A DNA stretch of 64,000 nt, from contig CAJQUW010003226.1 of the NCBI GenBank assembly GCA_907163375.1, positions 248,001-312,000 of the forward strand, given 5' to 3'. Under the pieces are notes generated by a model. That model was given only the letters and a program-made list of their open reading frames with translations. It searched no databases and was not told where the DNA came from. This DNA is from Prostheceraeus crozeri (Eukaryota; Platyhelminthes; Polycladida; Euryleptidae). The translations under genes and the position numbers were made by a program. Below are positions 31,668 through 42,665 of the stretch, one piece after another. Position 1 is the first letter of the stretch. Each line of letters begins with the position of its first letter.

Positions 31668-31697
31668 CAAGCCAGTTACTGGTGAAATCGATCGGCT
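31660..31697 (+). ncRNA. hammerhead-like ribozyme, U3-A8 variant, well formed
   Basis: Stem I AGCC with GGCU, core UUGACAA, stem II GCCAG-UUA-CUGGU (five pairs), G12-A-A, then the palindrome AUCGAU and cleavage after C31693. Every core base except 3 and 8 is canonical, and those two are U and A, a pair. Belongs to the youngest-looking PLE in the window. Confidence 0.65.
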
Positions 31698-31771
31698 GAT
31701 TATAATAATTTGAGACCAATTCTAGTGGCTTTCATTTTATTTTATTTACAACTTTTACCAAAACTTTTATC

Positions 31772-33690
<1,919 letters not shown>

Positions 33691-33693
33691 ATT

Positions 33694-33831
33694 GTGTTGA
33701 CGTGAACGCTGAAACGGTCCTTTTAAGGACCATCACCTGCCCTTTATATTTATTTTAAACTCACATTAAACAATAAAGTTGTTTAATCATTTTCCATCTT
33801 TTATTTTGGGTAATACGGAAGCGTAGCGTAA
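33694..33831 (+). repeat. possible short LTR-like segment (fossil, doubtful)
   Basis: Starts TGTTGACG and ends CGTAACA, has AATAAA near its 3' part and contains a histone-type stem-loop. I found no matching second copy, no target duplication and no internal element genes, so the LTR reading is weak. Confidence 0.25.
33716..33731 (+). other. histone-mRNA-type 3' stem-loop without a histone gene
   Basis: GGTCCTTTTAAGGACC gives a 6-bp stem and UUUA loop and fits the consensus GGYYYUUHUHARRRCC at every position; flanks are GAAAC and ATCACC. No histone reading frame precedes it. A conventional AATAAA lies about 40 bases downstream. Confidence 0.5.
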
Positions 33832-34296
33832 CAGGTCGAACAAAAGTCTTGTACAATACTAACAAAGTATGATTATCCAGGTATTTAAATACCAATCTAA
33901 AAGTACCTAACAATCTTCTGGCACGATTGGCTACGCAATGATATTGTTTAGTGGGACCAAGGGTAAATCAAATCACCAAGATCTATAACTTCAACAATCG
34001 CTTTTTTTGGTGTCAAACCATTAACCTGATACATGGAGCGGGGAGTCTGGTGACCAAATTAATACAACAACATAATTCATCTTGATCAACCATTTGTGCG
34101 ACCAGTCTTGCAAGTTGAATAACTCCTGTTTCACTTGCATGACAGTCATAATCACTGCTACTTATTGGGGCGCGTAACCGGATGTCATCGGCAAAGTTCA
34201 AAATTTAACACTTTTGAAAGAATTGTCGATATCGTTAATGTACATTAAAAATAAATTTTTCCCCAAAACACTACCCTGTTGTACGCCGGAAAGCAG
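33790..34296 (-). mobile_element. LINE RT fragment (-)
   Basis: Minus-strand readings: SGVQQGSVLGKNLFLMYIND at about 34,290-34,225 (the PQGS block), then FADDIRLRAPISSSD (catalytic box, 34,200), a decayed stretch, and at about 33,905-33,835 ANRARRLLGTFRLVF and LYKTFVRPV. At least two frameshifts. It lies within 40 bases of the tetraspanin exon acceptor, so it is an intronic insertion. Confidence 0.65.
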
Positions 34297-34332
34297 AGAA
34301 CTCTCTTGTATGCTGTTTTACTTCTGTTTCAG

Positions 34333-34536
34333 ATTCTTGGTTTTGTCCTCATCGGACTTGGAGCTTATCTTGTTGCAAGTCAAGAGAGGAAATTATTTGA
34401 AAACCTTATTACTCTTGGAAGCCAGCCCCTGCTATTGGCTTCTGGAATTCTGATAGGCGTTGGCTGCTTCGTAACAATAGTGGCATTTATAGGTTGTTTT
34501 GGAGCCATTGTTGAAAATAGGACATTTCTGATACTG
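34333..34536 (+). CDS. tetraspanin exon (TM1 end, TM2)
   Basis: A 204-bp phase-0 exon bounded by a TTCTGTTTCAG acceptor and a GTAAGT donor. It encodes 68 residues: the end of the first membrane helix (ILGFVLIGLGAYLVA), a short outer loop, the second helix (LLLASGILIGVGCFVTIVAF) and the family signature IGCFGAIVENRTFLIL (G-C-x-G-A...E-N). Tetraspanins have four membrane helices and organise membrane microdomains. This is the only host gene seen. The first exon (Met-start and cytoplasmic Cys) was not found upstream. The exon frame also reads through upstream to 34,279 but that part is intron. Confidence 0.8.
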
Positions 34537-34631
34537 GTAAGTATACTGTAGAACATACTGTAGTAGTTAGCTATTAGAATATGCATGACACATCTTAAGT
34601 CTAAGTGATATGTACTCATTGTGATTTACAG

Positions 34632-34829
34632 TACATTGTTTTAATGGCTCTCATTATGTGTGCTGGCATTGGCGTGGTGGTATACACTACCACAAACAGG
34701 AAAGTGGTGGAGGCAAACTTGGCAACAAAGCTTGAGTCAGATCTGATAATATATTACCCGGCTTCGAATGAAGTGGCAACCACTATCAGGAGTACCTTTG
34801 GTGTTGCAGTTGATTATTTTCAAGTACTG
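34632..34829 (+). CDS. tetraspanin exon (TM3, start of large loop)
   Basis: A 198-bp phase-0 exon, 95 bp after the previous one, bounded by TTACAG and GTGAGT. The 66 residues are a third membrane helix (YIVLMALIMCAGIGVVVYTT), a basic turn (NRKVVEANLATKL) and the start of the large extracellular loop (SDLIIYYPASNEVATTIRST). Both introns are phase 0, and reading across the junction is continuous. The CCG exon and TM4 exon were not found downstream in the window; mobile elements fill the next kilobases, so the gene may continue beyond them or be a fragment. Confidence 0.8.
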
Positions 34830-34835
34830 GTGAGT

Positions 34836-36055
34836 AGAATTCCAAATGTTGTAAATATGTAGCAAATACGCAAAAATGTTAATTAGCAGGAAACACTTTG
34901 TTTTCATTGGATAGCCCAGTGATATAGTGCCTTTTGGTGCCCATCTGACCATGTTGTGATGTGCAATTCTCAGCCTTTCTATTGACTTTCCATAGATTAC
35001 CGTGATGTAAATGATATAGGGAGCCTGCTGACCTTCAGTTTTCGTTGCTCGCAAATATTGATTTGTTTGTTTGCATACTACAGGAATCCTCTATGCTATC
35101 ATTTGACCACTGCGAACCTCTCTGTCTCGTGTGCTTTGCTTCTCAGTGAGTATGAATTGACAGCTGTGACGTCATCATGAAACTTTGACATGAATTTGTA
35201 GGTGCTCAAACTAACGAACAATGAAGTAGGACAGTAAAAAAGAAAGTCCAAGTGGTTGAATATTTTGATTTTCAGTGATAAAATTCGCTTCTGAAATTGA
35301 CCGAGCTAAATTCCAACCGTGACTATACCTTCAAGATTGATTTCCACATTCAACTTTTGATTTCATCATCTGCTGTCAAAGAAATTGCATGAAAGAATGC
35401 AGTTCCATTGATAAAAATGTCGAGCTATTAGAACAATATGCTACTTAGCAGAATATGAAAGTAGGTAGCTGTTCAACAACAACATGACTAGTACCTATAA
35501 AATATCTTGCCATTATCATCAACGGATTAAATGTATTTTTCAACATTTTCGGGGTTCGTCTAAGGGGGTTTCGCACAATCTCGAAAATGTTATTCCCGGG
35601 AATTGGGAAATGATAATTTACTGTGCCCGCGATCCTGGGAAGTATTAAGATTTCTTGCGATGTGATGTAGTGATACTTACCATTATGTTGCGGTCACAGC
35701 TGCCCTCAACACAGCTGGTTATTCTTGCATACTGATACATAGTTGTTAAAATTTTACATGTTAACCTTCTAAGTACCGACATTTTTGTCACTTTCATTTT
35801 TTTTAACACTTTTACTTTTGTCACTTTTCGGTCGAGGACAATAATGTGAATGATATATTGATGATTCTTAAAAGATGGGAATTGCATAAAAATGATACGA
35901 TCCTATGTTAATATTATTTATAATTACCTTTTCCATAATTTTATATTATATAATTGCTATAATTAATACATAATGCACTATATACTGCAGTGGATAATAA
36001 CGTTCCGCTTTTAGGTTAAGAATTCAAATTTATTACTAAACTACTTTCAAAGCTT
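34836..36055. other. intronic or intergenic, nothing recognised
   Basis: About 1.2 kb following the second tetraspanin exon. No Cys-Cys-Gly encoding exon, repeat or RNA fold was seen. Confidence 0.4.
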
Positions 36056-36120
36056 ATGAAATAATGTGCCCAGTTTTGGTAACGATAGAAAAGTTCTTTC
36101 ATTTCGACTCATTTAATTTG

Positions 36121-36166
36121 ACCAAATTGTACAATTTCAAAGACTCTCGTCTTCATCTTCAGTGGC
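36121..36166 (-). ncRNA. hammerhead ribozyme, canonical core (3' unit)
   Basis: Stem I GCCA with UGGU, core CUGAAGA, stem II GAAGAC-GAGA-GUCUUU, GAA then a 10-base palindrome AUUGUACAAU and cleavage after U. The longest palindromic stem III in the window. Confidence 0.7.
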
Positions 36167-36220
36167 TTATATAGTAAAACGGAACAAATCAAGACAATAA
36201 AAAGAGTTTAGGTCTATAAT

Positions 36221-36905
36221 TCACAACTTTAAAAACAATGGAAAAGAGCTGGTATTATTGTTTAATAGGATATCTGTGTCATAAGCAGCTATGAAGACTG
36301 ATTCTGCAATGCGAGTTTTGTTCGTACGAGCGATGACGGAGAATGATTGTTCAAAGTTCACATGATTGTGTAACGTTATTTCAGATGGTATAGGGCGACC
36401 TGACAAGTGCTCTCGAATACGCGTTTGTAGATTTCTAGTTGTCTCGCCGATGTAACACTTGTCACAGTGTTCACAAGCAAATTTGTAGACTATGTTCGAG
36501 GCGAGACAACTAGAAACTCTATCTTTGCGATGAATAAAATGAGCAGTTTTCATGGTCTTGAAAACAGGAATGATTTTACCATTAATCAGAGATTTATTGA
36601 AACAATGAATACGCCTACGAAGTTCAATTTCCGATTCTTGAATGTATGGCAATTTCCAGTAGATGATCTTTACTTCATGCTCATTAGCAACGCTTGTACC
36701 AGACTGATCACATTTATCATTAACAGTACTGCGAATAATGTTTCTGCTTTCAACCTTAAGCTTAACATCGAGGATGTAGTGGATGTTGTAACCATTACTG
36801 AGAAACAGGTTGACAATGAAATCATTACAGGTCTTCAACAAGCTGTCATTGCTACAGATCCGTTTTGCCGTGTAGAAGAGACTATTCATAGCTGCCTGTT
36901 TATAT
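36221..36905 (-). CDS. PLE GIY-YIG endonuclease domain
   Basis: The minus frame up to about 36,905 ends with RRRIHCFNKSLINGKIIPVF, a Cys/His segment (SSCLASNIVYKFACEHCDKC), then YIGETTRNLQTRIREHLSG (the GIY-YIG-type motif with Arg and the following E-H), ITLHNHVNFEQSFSVIART, and a terminal AESVFIAAYDTDILLNNNTS. This domain nicks DNA for priming. An identical reading on the plus strand at 38,802-39,470 is the inverted copy. Confidence 0.85.
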
Positions 36906-37841
36906 TTCTTCGGCGCATACCCACAGGAAGGAATATATATAAATGCCAGGATTAGATGGTTTATAATTCCCAGAAATTTCGAAAACAGAAACATCATCGT
37001 GCATGATTTTAGTATCAAGAAAAGAAATTGAACCATTGTGTTTCAACTCGACAGTAAATTTGATGTCATCATTTTGATTATTAAGGAAATTCAGAAAAGT
37101 GATTGCAGAATCAGAATTCATAAAAATGGCAAAAATGTCGTCAACATAGCGTTTGTAGAATAAAGGCTTTTGACCATCGAAATTTTCAATTTTCTTTTCA
37201 ATTTGATTCATAGCAAAGGAAGCCATAGTAGGACCAAGGGGAGAACCCATGGCCATTCCTTCATGTTGGATATAAATACATTTGTTGAACGAAAAAACGA
37301 TGTTTTTGCAAGCAATAGTAAGTAATTGACGGAGAGTATCAGCGTCAATCGGAAAACTATCAAATTCAACAATAGATATTATATGCTCGATTGTAGATCC
37401 AACAGGTATGTTGGAGAACAGGCTCACTGCGTCAAAACTGACAAAATAGCAATCTTCGGGACAATTTCCCTTGAAATTGTTGATAGTGTCAACAAATTCA
37501 AAAGTATCTTTCAAAGAAAAGTCTTTAGGAATAAACGGCATCAAAACCGAATCAAGCCATTTGGAGACATTATATTTGGCAGAATTCTTCATGCTAAGAA
37601 TTGGACGGTAGTCAGGATTAGTTTCATTTTTGTGGATTTTAGGAAGGCCGTATAAGGAGGCTGGTTGGCTACCAACAGCTCGAATTTGCTGATAAATATT
37701 GTCAGAGATGCGATGTTCGTTCTTCAGCTTCAAAAGATGTCTATTGAGACGATCCTCCTCGAGGATAAAAGGGTCTTTGTCAGAACGAGTTGAATACTCA
37801 TACTTTTTGAATTTCGAATCATCATTAATGATGGTGTTCAT
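36900..37841 (-). CDS. PLE reverse transcriptase (main part)
   Basis: About 313 codons: SQPASLYGLPKIHK, YRPILSMKNSAKYNVSKWLD, FVSFDAVSLFSNIPVGSTI, EGMAMGSPLGPTMASFAMNQ, YKRYVDDIFAIF (catalytic Asp pair), ISFLDTKI and the start of the thumb. Upstream (38,196-37,891) lies the fingers segment with NLSKYSDLYISKG, where the usual D-K-G-x-G follows after a frame change. The copy needs little to read through, so it is relatively young, but it is not intact. Confidence 0.85.
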   Translation of the reverse strand: MNTIINDDSKFKKYEYSTRSDKDPFILEEDRLNRHLLKLKNEHRISDNIYQQIRAVGSQPASLYGLPKIHKNETNPDYRPILSMKNSAKYNVSKWLDSVLMPFIPKDFSLKDTFEFVDTINNFKGNCPEDCYFVSFDAVSLFSNIPVGSTIEHIISIVEFDSFPIDADTLRQLLTIACKNIVFSFNKCIYIQHEGMAMGSPLGPTMASFAMNQIEKKIENFDGQKPLFYKRYVDDIFAIFMNSDSAITFLNFLNNQNDDIKFTVELKHNGSISFLDTKIMHDDVSVFEISGNYKPSNPGIYIYSFLWVCAEEI

Positions 37842-37890
37842 TTTCTCAAGATAGCGAACTCTATCATCAACAACAATATTGCTGCCTTTA

Positions 37891-38693
37891 TCAGCCTTTA
37901 GAGATGTAGAGGTCAGAATATTTAGATAAATTCTTCAACGCTTTAATTTTGCTGTTCCACTGCTGTTTCAATGAACGATTTTTATTGAAATAGGATCGAA
38001 AGATACCACGAAGTTTGGATATGGCATCTCCATCATCAGATATCAGATGATTTCTTTTGAGTTGACTATAGAAAAATTCAGCCTCAGTCTTTTCTAAGTT
38101 AATATTAATTTTTGACGGCCAACACATGCTGAAACCTAAATTCAGAATTTCAAATTCATCTGGAGTAACGTGTGTGACGACAAATTTACCACGCACTGCT
38201 TACCACGAGATTCGTTTTCAGCTTCTTCGGTTTGCCGATTTGCAGATAAAATATCTAACTTCTTCTCATGCCTTCTTTGAATGAATAAACGCGTTTTGGC
38301 AAATCGATACTGCAGGATGCTTTTCACCAACGATTTCTCGTATGACGGAAGAGCACATATTGAGGATTGATAATGACTTTCCTTTCTTTTGATTTCTTCT
38401 TCTGATTACTTGCAGATTCTGTTTAATGCCTTCATCTGGATCTTGAACATGACACATTTCGAAGACCTCAGTTCTTTCGGAATGGACATTTGCAGGAACT
38501 TCGGTATGACCTCGCGTTTGCGGCATTCTTTCAGAAACTCCAGTCGTAAAACTGACTTTGTGTACTTCTTGTATATTTTGTTCCATTTCTTCAAACCATT
38601 TTGGAGATTGTCGGGCAAAAGAGATTGCAATTTCTTATGACATAATGTGCCCAGTTTTGGTAACGATAGAAAAGTTCTTTCATTTCGACTCAT
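37891..38693 (-). pseudogene. PLE N-terminal domain and RT fingers
   Basis: Overlapping minus frames give FLSLPKLGTLCHKKLQSLLP, LEFLKECRKREVIPKFLQM and a basic region, then KTRLFIQRRHEKKLDILSAN, then VTHVTPDEFEILNLGFSMCW and the fingers start. A long basic, helical N-terminus ending in an I-P-K/F-L phrase is typical of PLE proteins; its function is not well defined. Frame changes occur near 38,330 and 38,200. Confidence 0.65.
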
Positions 38694-38701
38694 TTAATTT
38701 G

Positions 38702-38747
38702 ACCAAATTGTACAATTTCAAAGACTCTCGTCTTCATCTTCAGTGGC
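38702..38747 (-). ncRNA. hammerhead ribozyme, canonical core (5' unit)
   Basis: Second copy of the 36,121-36,166 motif, in the 5' terminal unit of the same element; no differences seen. Confidence 0.7.
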
Positions 38748-38754
38748 TTAAATG

Positions 38755-39620
38755 AAAGAACTTTTCTATCGTTACCAAAACGGAAATATAAACAGGCAGC
38801 TATGAATAGTCTCTTCTACACGGCAAAACGGATCTGTAGCAATGACAGCTTGTTGAAGACCTGTAATGATTTCATTGTCAACCTGTTTCTCAGTAATGGT
38901 TACAACATCCACTACATCCTCGATGTTAAGCTTAAGGTTGAAAGCAGAAACATTATTCGCAGTACTGTTAATGATAAATGTGATCAGTCTGGTACAAGCG
39001 TTGCTAATGAGCATGAAGTAAAGATCATCTACTGGAAATTGCCATACATTCAAGAATCGGAAATTGAACTTCGTAGGCGTATTCATTGTTTCAATAAATC
39101 TCTGATTAATGGTAAAATCATTCCTGTTTTCAAGACCATGAAAACTGCTCATTTTATTCATCGCAAAGATAGAGTTTCTAGTTGTCTCGCCTCGAACATA
39201 GTCTACAAATTTGCTTGTGAACACTGTGACAAGTGTTACATCGGCGAGACAACTAGAAATCTACAAACGCGTATTCGAGAGCACTTGTCAGGTCGCCCTA
39301 TACCATCTGAAATAACGTTACACAATCATGTGAACTTTGAACAATCATTCTCCGTCATCGCTCGTACGAACAAAACTCGCATTGCAGAATCAGTCTTCAT
39401 AGCTGCTTATGACACAGATATCCTATTAAACAATAATACCAGCTCTTTTCCATTGTTTTTAAAGTTGTGAATTATAGACCTAAACTCTTTTTATTGTCTT
39501 GATTTGTTCCGTTTTACTATATAAGCCACTGAAGATGAAGACGAGAGTCTTTGAAATTGTACAATTTGGTCAAATTAAATGAGTCGAAATGAAAGAACTT
39601 TTCTATCGTTACTTTCAAAG
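38755..39620 (+). mobile_element. inverted partial copy of the PLE (GIY-YIG part plus terminal unit)
   Basis: Reverse complement of about 36,050-36,905, joined tail-to-tail with the 5' terminal unit at 38,750. It encodes the same GIY-YIG domain (38,802-39,470) without visible damage and ends with the hammerhead at 39,525-39,570. The two copies appear almost identical, so the inversion arose with, or soon after, insertion. Confidence 0.8.
39525..39570 (+). ncRNA. hammerhead ribozyme, canonical core (inverted copy)
   Basis: Third copy of the same motif: GCCA, CUGAAGA, GAAGAC-GAGA-GUCUUU, GAA, AUUGUACAAU, U, UGGU. Confidence 0.7.
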
Positions 39621-39837
39621 CATCTCATTTTCAACCAGTAAGCTATCATATACAACAAAAGGTTATACAGAACAAATGAAAGAATGCATGTATATTGAAC
39701 CATAGGAAACACTTATACTATCAAAAAAGCTCGCAGTTACAGACACAAGTAATGAATATTACAAATACTTCCACAATTGCTCACGCATCATTATTAGCAT
39801 CTATATTTACACTAAAACAACGACTTAGAAGTGTTAA

Positions 39838-40085
39838 ATAACGAGGAAGTTGAGGTTGTTCGGACATCTTTGTCGAATGTCTGACCGAATGTTTAAGACA
39901 GCTATGCTCGGCATAGTCGAAGGAGACAACAAAAGCGGAAGACCACCAAGAGTGTGGATGGATGATGTCAAGCTATGAACGCAGATGAACCTCGCGAACG
40001 CCATGAGGAGCGCAAATGACCGGATTCTGTGGAGGAAGATAAGTCGCAAAGCCGCCATCAACACCAACGAACAAGCCGATGCCCA
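39838..40085 (+). mobile_element. LINE RT C-terminal fragment (+)
   Basis: The reading KLRLFGHLCRMSDRMFKTAM, then GRPPRVWMDDVKL and, after a stop, ANDRILWRKISRKAA is the G-H-x-x-R-M...G-R-P...W-x-D-D...D-R-x-x-W-R tail common to several non-LTR clades (RTE, R1-like and others). About 80 codons remain. No 3' tail was recognised. Confidence 0.6.
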
Positions 40086-40379
40086 GGGAAATTAAGTCAA
40101 GTTATTTTTAGAGTATTATACCATCGGTCCTCGTCAAAGCATTTAATTGACAATTAACACACAGAATCATACTGTGATGCTTGCATGCATGAAATTGACA
40201 TTTTATAATTGACATCAAAATCTCTTACGCGGAATTTCTGGATCTCAGACGAAGGTCTTGAGAGCTACGTGGCGGATTGCACTCAGAAAGTAAAACCTTT
40301 ACTGATTTGATGATGGATGCGTTCAAAATTGTGCTTCGAATAATCAATATAATAAAAATACCACACTGAATAAGAAGAT

Positions 40380-41157
40380 GTATTGGAAAATTTGTAAAAA
40401 AGATAAAGTCACGACGTTTCGGGTGATGCTACAACCATTATCAAGCGAACACAATAAAATGGAATGTACAGAACGTGGACAGTGCAGAGCTCCAGCAGTT
40501 ATCGGACATGAACGCCATTAACAAGTAAGTTTGCGGTAGGTACATCATGTTGATAAAAACCATCGTGAAGATTGAATACATTAGGTCAATTGGACTTAAT
40601 AAAAGCAGATTCTAAAGCTCGTCTGACAGTTAGGTTGTTACAAGGCGATAAAACTTTACAATGATCAAAATCAATAAAATGTCCAGTGTTGTGAGAATGA
40701 TGGGCAAGGGTATTATTCATATCAAAATTAACAACAGCTTTTCTATGTTCCTTAAAACGAGTATCAAAGGATCTCCCGGTTTCTCCTACATAAAATTTGT
40801 CACAATTTAGACAACACCATTCGTTCGACTTTAACCAATAATTGTAAGAAAACTGATTGTGGCATTTATAGAATCCCGTGTTTAAAATGTGACAAATTTT
40901 ATGTAGGAGAAACCGGGAGATCATTTGATACTCGTTTTAAGGAACATAGAAAAGCTGTTGTTAATTTTGATATGAATAATACCCTTGCCCATCATTCTCA
41001 CAACACCGGACATTTTATTGATTTTGATCATTGTAAAGTTTTATCGCCTTGTAACAACCTAACTGTCAGACGAGCTTTAGAATCTGCTTTTATTAAGTCC
41101 AATTGACCTAATGTATTCAATCTTCACGATGGTTTTTATCAACATGATGTACCTACC
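40380..41157. mobile_element. PLE end, palindromic, left of the hAT element
   Basis: Arms 40,535-40,808 and 40,884-41,157 are reverse complements around a spacer of about 75 bases. Each encodes the end of a GIY-YIG domain (KFYVGETGRSFDTRFKEH, AHHSHNTGHFIDF, RRALESAFIKSN, stop). The left arm continues outward to a hammerhead-like motif at 40,409-40,448; the matching end of the right arm is displaced to 45,705-45,890 by the hAT insertion. Confidence 0.75.
40409..40448 (-). ncRNA. hammerhead-like ribozyme, U3-A8 variant (left end)
   Basis: Stem I UCGC with GUGA (one G-U), core UUGAUAA, stem II GGU...ACC with small bulges, GAA then ACGU. Mirror copy at 45,791-45,830. Confidence 0.45.
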
Positions 41158-41739
41158 AGAGGTGAACGCGGTTAAGAGAAAGATTAACCGGTTAACCGCG
41201 GTTAATTGTAGGTTTCAAAATTTCAGTCTTAAAATACATAACTAAAACCAATCATCTTCATCTACGTGTATGTAGGCCTACCAATATGTCAGCATAGATA
41301 GGCCGAGATTGAGGAATTTTGATAATAGGCAATAGACCTTATTTGTTATAGGCTTATGAAAGTCGAGTTAAATCACAGAAGAAACAGCGAACGATTAGGA
41401 CTGCTATAGCGTGAATTATAGTCCTACTAACTGCCTAGTCGTGAACGGAATAAATGATGATGTTGCTAATCTTGCTATGATGACAAAATTCATTTTTTCT
41501 GTGTGAATTATAAATAGTGAATGCGCATCACTCGCGCAAATTATGACAAAATTATAGTATGTAGGCGCATGAATGGTAGGATAGGATAAAAAATTAGGTG
41601 ATTTACATGTATGTGGACGCACATAATAAGTACGGTACGGACCTTTTTTGGCAGAAAAAAATGATATTTTTAATTTGAAAATATGTATTCGTTCAACTCA
41701 GGAAGACTTCTTGGAGTTCAGATTCAAAAACGATATCTG

Positions 41740-41905
41740 CTGTGCATGTTCAGCTGTGAGTCCCATTCGCTTTTCATGGTAAATGTTGCCGAAGACAGAG
41801 AAGACTCGTTCGGAGGCAGCACTCGTGGCCTGAATAACCAGATACTTTCTCGCAAGCAACGAAAGCTTTCTGAACTTCGCTTGATTGATTCTCCACCATG
41901 AAAGT
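41740..41905 (-). pseudogene. hAT C-terminal dimerisation region
   Basis: Minus reading WWRINQAKFRKLSLLARKYL, then VIQATSAASERVFSVFGNIY, then KRMGLTAEHAQQISFLN. The A-T-S-A-A-S-E-R-x-F-S phrase is the hallmark of the hATC dimerisation region. It appears to be a separate exon, since the preceding 41,910-42,660 is not coding in this frame. Confidence 0.75.
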
Positions 41906-42665
41906 GGATCCTTTGACTGTGAAGGTAATCCTTGTGCCTGAAAAGAGAAAAGATGAAAGAGTATTAATCAAAGCCTGTAAGAATTGAATTTTAGGGTGAT
42001 GAACAAGTGTCACAACATGCATACTAAGAATCATTTATACGGGTAGAACATAGGCTTATAACTGTCATGCTATCATGTCTAGCCTATATGATGTAATGTT
42101 TGAATGGATGAAAACTCCAAACCCTGTAATTCACGTCATAAAGATTGTGCACATTATAGACATCGTCGATATACCACAATATCCAATATATAGTAGGTCT
42201 GTAACATTGTATCGAACAACAAACAATGCTATCAAAATGCAACTTCATGTGGGCAATTAACATTATCATGAACAATATCAGTTATGCATAATGTTACAAC
42301 AGAGTATAATGTTGACAAAATATTATAATTAAAAGTAAAACAACATGTATTTTCACTGAGATAGTAAAGTACAATTTTTTAACATCGTAGACGTCTTGAT
42401 ATTATTTTTGCAACTTCAGTCAAACAGCCTATTGCAGAGTTCATATTCCCCTACATAGATTTATGAAATTCATGTCAGCAAATTTACAATGCATTCCTGT
42501 TGCAAATCATCCATTTTTTGAACCTACTTGTATATAGCTATCCAGCTCATCCTCTTCTTTTGATACTTTCTCTTCAATCACATCGTCATCAAGCAGCGTA
42601 AGTAACTGCATCGTTTTGAACTTGGTGCTCCGGACGTGTCGTCGCGTTCGACTTCTGTTACTTCT

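Larger units (their letters stand above)
36062..38750 (-). mobile_element. nearly complete EN-bearing PLE (-)
   Basis: Direct terminal units at 36,062-36,172 and 38,645-38,750 (both contain AACGATAGAAAAGTTCTTTC and a canonical hammerhead) bracket a minus-strand PLE: N-terminal domain (38,693-38,266), RT (38,196-36,900) and GIY-YIG domain (to 36,221). A few frame changes separate the parts. An inverted partial copy continues from 38,755 to about 39,620. This direct-plus-inverted layout is typical of Penelope-like insertions. Confidence 0.85.

Noticed and set aside
33694-33831. Confident solo LTR
   Set aside because: TG...CA ends exist, but there is no target duplication, partner copy or internal element sequence.
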